From assembly GCA_965652645.1 (NCBI GenBank), contig CBFGXE010000006.1, positions 1 to 64,000 of the forward strand: a DNA stretch of 64,000 nt, in the 5' to 3' direction. This stretch comes from ZC4RG30 sp965652645. GTDB taxonomy: Bacteria > Pseudomonadota > Gammaproteobacteria > Steroidobacterales > Steroidobacteraceae. This document shows positions 62,092 through 64,000 of this stretch, in pieces (within the stretch, counting starts at the first letter, position 1; each line of letters starts with the position of its first letter). The notes under the pieces are model-generated. The model worked only from the letters and a program-made list of their open reading frames with translations, made no database searches and was not told where the DNA came from. Both the position numbers and the translations under genes were made by a program.

Positions 62092-63166
62092 TCTGGTTGA
62101 ACTCGGCCACCGCCTGGCGCGAGGCCTCGCGCTCGGCGTCGCTGCCGAGGGTGCCGTCCAGCTCGGCGTACAGGCGCGCCATGTTGTTCACGACGCGGTC
62201 GGGATCGGTCCATGTGGCGTACCGGCCGAGGTCCATCTCCGCCGCGACGCGGCCGGCACCACGGCCTGCGGCCATGCCGCGCCGGGCTTCGCGCACCAGC
62301 AGCACCAGGTAGTCGCGCATCTCGACCAGCTCTGCCTTGCCGCCCACCGGGCCATGGCCGGGGACGATCACCTCGACCTGCGGGTCCTGCACCACGGCAT
62401 CGCAGACCTTGATCCAGTCCTGCACGAAGCCTGATGCGCTGAGGGGCGTCACCCCGAAGAAGGCGATGTCACCCATGAAGACCGTGCGCGAGCCGCGCAC
62501 GTAGACCAGCGCGTCCCCGACCGTGTGCGCCTGGCCCGGCCATTCAAAATCCACGCGCGTGTCGCCGTAGTAGAGGGACATGCGGTCGCGGAAGGTCACC
62601 GTGGGAAGCACGACGCGGTTCACGTCCTCGGCAGTTCCCCAGGCCGGATTGGTTTTCCAGTACGCCGGGGTGGCGGGCGTGCCCATCCGCACCATCTGCT
62701 CGCGCGTGCGTTCCTGGGCAATGATCTCGATGCCGGGCGGGAACTGCGTGAGTCCGACACTGTGGTCGGGATGTTCATGCGTGATCACGACGCGGTCCAC
62801 GGGCTTGCCCAGCGACTGCGCGGCGCGCAGGAAGTTGCGCGCATGCTGCGGACCGCCGCCCGCGTCGATTGCCAGCAGGCTTGAGGGTCCTTCCACGATG
62901 CCGAAGTTCGACACCGAGAAGTTGCTCTGGCCCGGCGCCTCGCGCTGCAGGAAGGCCAGCACGGTGGGGGAAATGCGCTTCAGCTCGGTGCGGATGTCGG
63001 TGGCGGGCGGCGTGCCGAAGGCGCCGCCCTGCGTGCGGGGCGGGGGGGAGGCGGGCTGGGCCGCCAGGGCCCGCACGCCAATGGCAACTGCCGCCGCGGC
63101 GCAGCCCGTGGTGCACAGCAGCCGGCGCCGGGTCATGGCTGGCAGGTATCGTGCTGCGCCCATCAT
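62069..63166 (-). CDS. metallo-beta-lactamase-fold exported hydrolase
   Basis: A 365-residue protein. The N-terminus (MTRRRLLCTTGC, hydrophobic stretch, ALAAQP) resembles a twin-arginine-type signal, though the RR is followed by RLL rather than the full consensus. Zn motif THEHPDHSVGL (H130, H132, D134, H135); GQAHTVGDALVYV and PGHGPVGGKAELVEM supply the other ligands. A Pro-rich segment (38-54) follows the signal. The ATGATG start has GGGGG upstream. It is 18 bases after the stop of the TolB-like gene. Substrate unknown. Confidence 0.78.
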   Translation of the reverse strand: MMGAARYLPAMTRRRLLCTTGCAAAAVAIGVRALAAQPASPPPRTQGGAFGTPPATDIRTELKRISPTVLAFLQREAPGQSNFSVSNFGIVEGPSSLLAIDAGGGPQHARNFLRAAQSLGKPVDRVVITHEHPDHSVGLTQFPPGIEIIAQERTREQMVRMGTPATPAYWKTNPAWGTAEDVNRVVLPTVTFRDRMSLYYGDTRVDFEWPGQAHTVGDALVYVRGSRTVFMGDIAFFGVTPLSASGFVQDWIKVCDAVVQDPQVEVIVPGHGPVGGKAELVEMRDYLVLLVREARRGMAAGRGAGRVAAEMDLGRYATWTDPDRVVNNMARLYAELDGTLGSDAEREASRQAVAEFNQIRSQRGP

Positions 63167-63184
63167 TGCCCCCTTTGCTCCGGG

Positions 63185-64000
63185 TCAGGGCATGTTCACG
63201 TAGGTGCCGAGTGAGTCTTCCCACTTGCTGTCAGTGAGCTGTCGCACGTTGCCGCCATTGCGGTCCATCAGGAACACCTGCGCGTAGGGCTGGGGCGACA
63301 CGTCGTACATGGCCGCCTCGTCCTTGAAGCCCGTGCGCGAGCTGCCGAAGAAGATCTCCTTGCCGTCCGCCGACCAGGTGGCGTGCGCATCGGCACCGCT
63401 GGTGGTGGTCAGCTGCTTCACGTCGCTGCCGTCCACGTTCATGGTGAAGACCTCGAAGTCGAAGTCCGGCATGCGGCGGGTGAACACCACCCGGTCACCG
63501 GTGGAGGCGATGAAGGGGAAGTTGTCCCAGCCGGTGGTGAGCACCTTCACCGAGTTGTCTTGCAGGTTCAGCGCGCGCAGGCCGCGCGTCTCCGGGTTGT
63601 CCTGCGTGCTCCACACGCGGTAGATGAGGGTCTTGCCGTCCGGGTGCCAGGCGGGGAATCCGGAATTGACCGTGTTGTTGGTCACCTGGCGGCTCTCCGA
63701 GCCGTCGGCCTTCACCATGAAGACGTTGGCCGGGCCGAACCCGCGGCCGCCGAAGAACGTGCCCACGCCGAAGGCCACCCACTGGCAGTCAGGAGACCAG
63801 GTGGGCATCAGCGAGGCGCCATCCTGGCGCTGGAACACCTTCACCCGCTGCGAGCCATCGATGTTCATCACGCTGACCGATGCCGTCGGGTTGCCGAACG
63901 GGAAGTCCAGGTCCGTGAGCGCGAGGCGGTTGTCCTTCGGGCAGACGGCCGGGAACACGTCGGTGTAACGGTACTCCCGCTTGCTGTCCCAGCTGTACAG
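63185..64000 (-). CDS. TolB-like beta-propeller protein, 5' end outside the window
   Basis: The last ~272 residues of a larger protein: repeats of the PD40 type (GSQRVKVFQRQDGASLMPTWSPDCQWVAFG, GFPAWHPDGKTLIYRVW, GADAHATWSADGKEIFFGSS), which form TolB-like propeller blades, ending GTYVNMP. The frame is open to base 64000 and no start can be assigned. Such proteins are periplasmic. It precedes the metallo-beta-lactamase gene in the same direction, 18 bases apart. Confidence 0.75.
   Translation of the reverse strand: MYSWDSKREYRYTDVFPAVCPKDNRLALTDLDFPFGNPTASVSVMNIDGSQRVKVFQRQDGASLMPTWSPDCQWVAFGVGTFFGGRGFGPANVFMVKADGSESRQVTNNTVNSGFPAWHPDGKTLIYRVWSTQDNPETRGLRALNLQDNSVKVLTTGWDNFPFIASTGDRVVFTRRMPDFDFEVFTMNVDGSDVKQLTTTSGADAHATWSADGKEIFFGSSRTGFKDEAAMYDVSPQPYAQVFLMDRNGGNVRQLTDSKWEDSLGTYVNMP

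Overview
The window is GC-rich chromosomal DNA of a Gram-negative bacterium. It has a TonB-dependent receptor, many exported or lipobox proteins, diheme cytochrome c, UPF0270/YheU and an ECF sigma module. The mix of DUF6152-like proteins, SnoaL-like exported proteins and hydrolases with Gly/Pro-rich inserts suggests an environmental gammaproteobacterium near the Steroidobacter/Xanthomonadales side. That placement is inference. I saw no rRNA, tRNA or CRISPR array.

1-9.6 kb: the 3' part of an FAD-linked oxidase, then a giant cyclic beta-1,2-glucan synthase (NdvB/ChvB type, 2849 aa). 9.6-13 kb: a zone of gene remains. It holds a small MmcQ/YjbR protein, a 5'-truncated unknown gene, a subtilisin-like peptidase fragment missing its Asp/His half, and two related lipoprotein genes, one frameshifted and one cut short. 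A 54-bp sequence at 10792-10845 also forms the first 54 bases of the window, and both copies abut 5'-truncated genes. 13-17.5 kb: a CadC-like winged-helix/TPR regulator coupled by a 4-base overlap to a TonB-dependent receptor that carries an in-frame amber codon 53 codons before its natural end.

17.6-24 kb: mostly single genes (beta-helix secreted protein, CaiB/BaiF-like CoA transferase, DUF6152-like protein, YheU, membrane-anchored RraA-like protein, exported cupin, exported hydrolase). 24.1-29.7 kb: a tight minus-strand operon of two esterases, a diheme cytochrome, an OmpA-like protein and a third hydrolase, most with Gly/Pro-rich inserts. 29.8-33.8 kb: an exported metallo-beta-lactamase-fold protein coupled to a DUF442 phosphatase-like protein, and a membrane spermidine-synthase-like protein. 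33.9-36.3 kb: an ECF sigma operon in which the zinc-finger anti-sigma frame runs without a stop into a four-EF-hand exported protein.

36.4-55.6 kb: SnoaL-like proteins, a hybrid histidine kinase, a lipoprotein sulfatase with an altered active-site motif, a cation exchanger divergent from a MarR regulator with two perfect palindromes, a heme/beta-propeller lipoprotein, an ArsR/AHSA1 pair with its own palindrome, a PhnB-like protein, a PhyH dioxygenase, a TrhO-RluA fusion, a GFA protein and a tandem pair of DUF3857 transglutaminase-like proteins. 55.7-64 kb: flavin reductase, metallo-beta-lactamase lipoprotein, a four-gene operon (unknown exported protein, DUF6152-like, exported fumarylacetoacetase-family protein, MFS transporter) divergent from a TetR regulator with a palindrome between them, and at the end a metallo-beta-lactamase gene behind a TolB-like propeller gene that runs off the window.

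Recurring themes are export of families that are usually cytosolic, low-complexity Gly/Pro inserts in unrelated exported proteins, and small regulator-target modules with visible operator palindromes.
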